DNA of 64,000 bases, taken from assembly GCF_030268965.1 (NCBI RefSeq), contig NZ_BSSE01000005.1, positions 186,001-250,000 on the forward strand, given 5' to 3'. The translations under genes were made by a program, and so were the position numbers. The notes beneath the pieces are model-generated. The model had not been told where the DNA came from. It ran no database searches and saw only the letters and a list, made by a program, of their open reading frames with translations. Shown piece by piece: positions 63,221 through 64,000 of this stretch; position 1 is the stretch's first letter, and every line of letters starts with the position of its first letter. The stretch comes from Microtetraspora sp. NBRC 16547. Lineage in GTDB: Bacteria > Actinomycetota > Actinomycetes > Streptosporangiales > Streptosporangiaceae.

Positions 63221-63741
63221 CGCTTGCCCTCCATGTGTGTGAGGTGCACGAGGGAATCGTGCGCAACGAGCCAGGAGGTACCGTCTGCGCTTGCGCCGGC
63301 CAGGCCGTCCAGATTGGTCAGTCCGACGAGTGCGAGAGTGCGCGGGTCGCCGATTCCGGCGGTCGCGAGGGTGCGTGCGGGGCTCCAGGGAGTCGACCAC
63401 AGCAGCCGCCGGGTCATCTGTGCCCAACCGGTTGCCGGCCCGACCATCACCCATAGGTCGGGGTCGGCGGCGGCGAACCGTGACGCGTGACGCAGCCAGG
63501 AGGCCCCGGTCTCGGGCCAGGTGATCGTGTCGAGAGTTCCGCCTCCTGTGCGATCCCAGGCCGATTTGATCAGGCGTGAGGTCGCAAGGGCGTGAGGGGT
63601 GCGGCCGGAGCCGATCACGATATTGCGGGCACGGCGGTCGCGGGCAATTCTGATGACGGTCGCGACCTCGGCATCTGTAGCCGTCAGGTCCGCGTTATAA
63701 CTCGCTGACGTCTTCAGCAAGGGGCTGGTCAGGGCTTCCAT
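63217..63741 (-). CDS. Protein of unknown function in the AlkB operon
   Basis: A 174-residue soluble protein without cysteines. NIVIGSGRTPHALATSRLIKSAW and DLWVMVGPATGWAQMTRRLLWS look like Rossmann-like alpha/beta units, but I do not recognise the family. ATG 63741 lies inside the end of the upstream Ada-domain gene, and the stop overlaps alkB by 4 bases, so it is tightly coupled to both. An in-frame GTG at 63771 is an alternative start. The operon position suggests a job linked to alkylation damage; this is inference. Confidence 0.75.
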   Translation of the reverse strand: MEALTSPLLKTSASYNADLTATDAEVATVIRIARDRRARNIVIGSGRTPHALATSRLIKSAWDRTGGGTLDTITWPETGASWLRHASRFAAADPDLWVMVGPATGWAQMTRRLLWSTPWSPARTLATAGIGDPRTLALVGLTNLDGLAGASADGTSWLVAHDSLVHLTHMEGKR

Positions 63742-64000
63742 CGTTCGCTGTTCTCTCGGGCGGTCTTCCACGTCTGAAAGCGGTCCTTGCAGCAGGCTCC
63801 GCAGGGGCGGAACTTGGCGGCGACCGCCGTGGCCTCGTCAGCGAAGAAGACCCGGTGCTTCACGTAGCCGCCGCGAGCGATGGCGCGCAGCGCGGCGAGA
63901 CAGTCGAGTCGCCCGTAGATCTTCGAGCCGCGATGGCCGCCCCACAGCCCCTTGACCGCAGACCGATAGGGACGGCCGTCTGCCCCCAGAAGGGTGTACG
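63729..64000 (-). CDS. Ada-type metal-binding domain protein (partial, runs off right edge)
   Basis: The last 90 codons of a gene whose start lies beyond the window. The sequence YGRLDCLAALRAIARGGY, VKHRVFFADEATAVAA and FRPCGACCKDRFQTW is that of the N-terminal metal-binding domain of Ada, with Cys in LDC and the C-G-A-C-C cluster standing for three of the four zinc cysteines; the first Ada cysteine position is Arg/Gly here. The protein ends at 63729 right after this domain, so no methyltransferase or AraC domain follows. The end overlaps the next start by 13 bases. Confidence 0.78.
   Translation of the reverse strand, partial: YTLLGADGRPYRSAVKGLWGGHRGSKIYGRLDCLAALRAIARGGYVKHRVFFADEATAVAAKFRPCGACCKDRFQTWKTARENSERWKP

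Overview
The window is chromosomal DNA from a very GC-rich, GTG-start-using actinomycete. Gene content and order point to the Streptosporangiales (Streptosporangium, Nonomuraea, Microbispora and relatives), but that placement is inference from style and synteny; no rRNA is present to settle it. I found no rRNA, tRNA, CRISPR array or intact insertion sequence.

Layout. (1) About 0.66-8.9 kb is a carbohydrate module: a VanX-type D-Ala-D-Ala dipeptidase, a ROK repressor, a CUT1 sugar ABC importer (lipoprotein plus two permeases, no own ATPase), a cytosolic GH3 beta-N-acetylhexosaminidase, and a second paralogous ROK repressor. Both ROK promoters share an AT-rich operator-like motif. The enzyme set suggests uptake and recycling of amino sugars or muropeptide fragments. 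(2) About 9-25 kb holds conserved actinobacterial housekeeping genes: a membrane-anchored EEP hydrolase, an Rrf2 regulator, a Nei-type glycosylase, clgR, cinA/pncC, pgsA, rimO, a RodZ-like gene, ftsK, a divergent uronate dehydrogenase / ketoglutarate-semialdehyde dehydrogenase pair, a DUF402 gene, RNase J and dapA. (3) About 25-35 kb is an accessory insertion that separates dapA from dapB. It carries a UTRA-GntR regulator with a divergent Cys-containing small protein, radC, a tandem pair of unusual repressors each made of two GntR winged-helix domains with no ligand domain, a DUF4142 protein, an EamA transporter/MocR regulator pair, CGNR and GNAT genes, menA and an aminoglycoside-phosphotransferase-like kinase. 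(4) About 35-49.4 kb is the classical translation/RNA block on the minus strand: rimP-nusA-ylxR-infB-DUF503-rbfA-nrnA-truB-ribF-rpsO-pnp-M16 peptidase-dapB. (5) About 49.5-60.6 kb has a coupled pair of ferritin-like proteins, proS, a membrane protein, an acyl-CoA dehydrogenase, FprA-type ferredoxin reductase, a citrate-lyase/aldolase-like protein, CutC, GNAT, and a GntR-UTRA regulator with a small divergent gene. (6) About 60.7-64 kb is a more eroded end with a frameshifted remnant, a SnoaL-like protein and a DNA-alkylation-repair operon: an Ada-type metal-binding domain protein running off the right edge, an unknown protein, AlkB, Tag and a frameshifted C-terminal scrap of an AlkA-type glycosylase.

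Start codons were chosen by eye from ribosome-binding sites, family length and overlaps; many genes overlap by 4 bp (ATGA/GTGA), showing translational coupling. Several regulators (Rrf2, the double-GntR pair, probably mocR) have a -10-like hexamer 6-9 bases before the start codon and look leaderless. No comparison against databases was possible.
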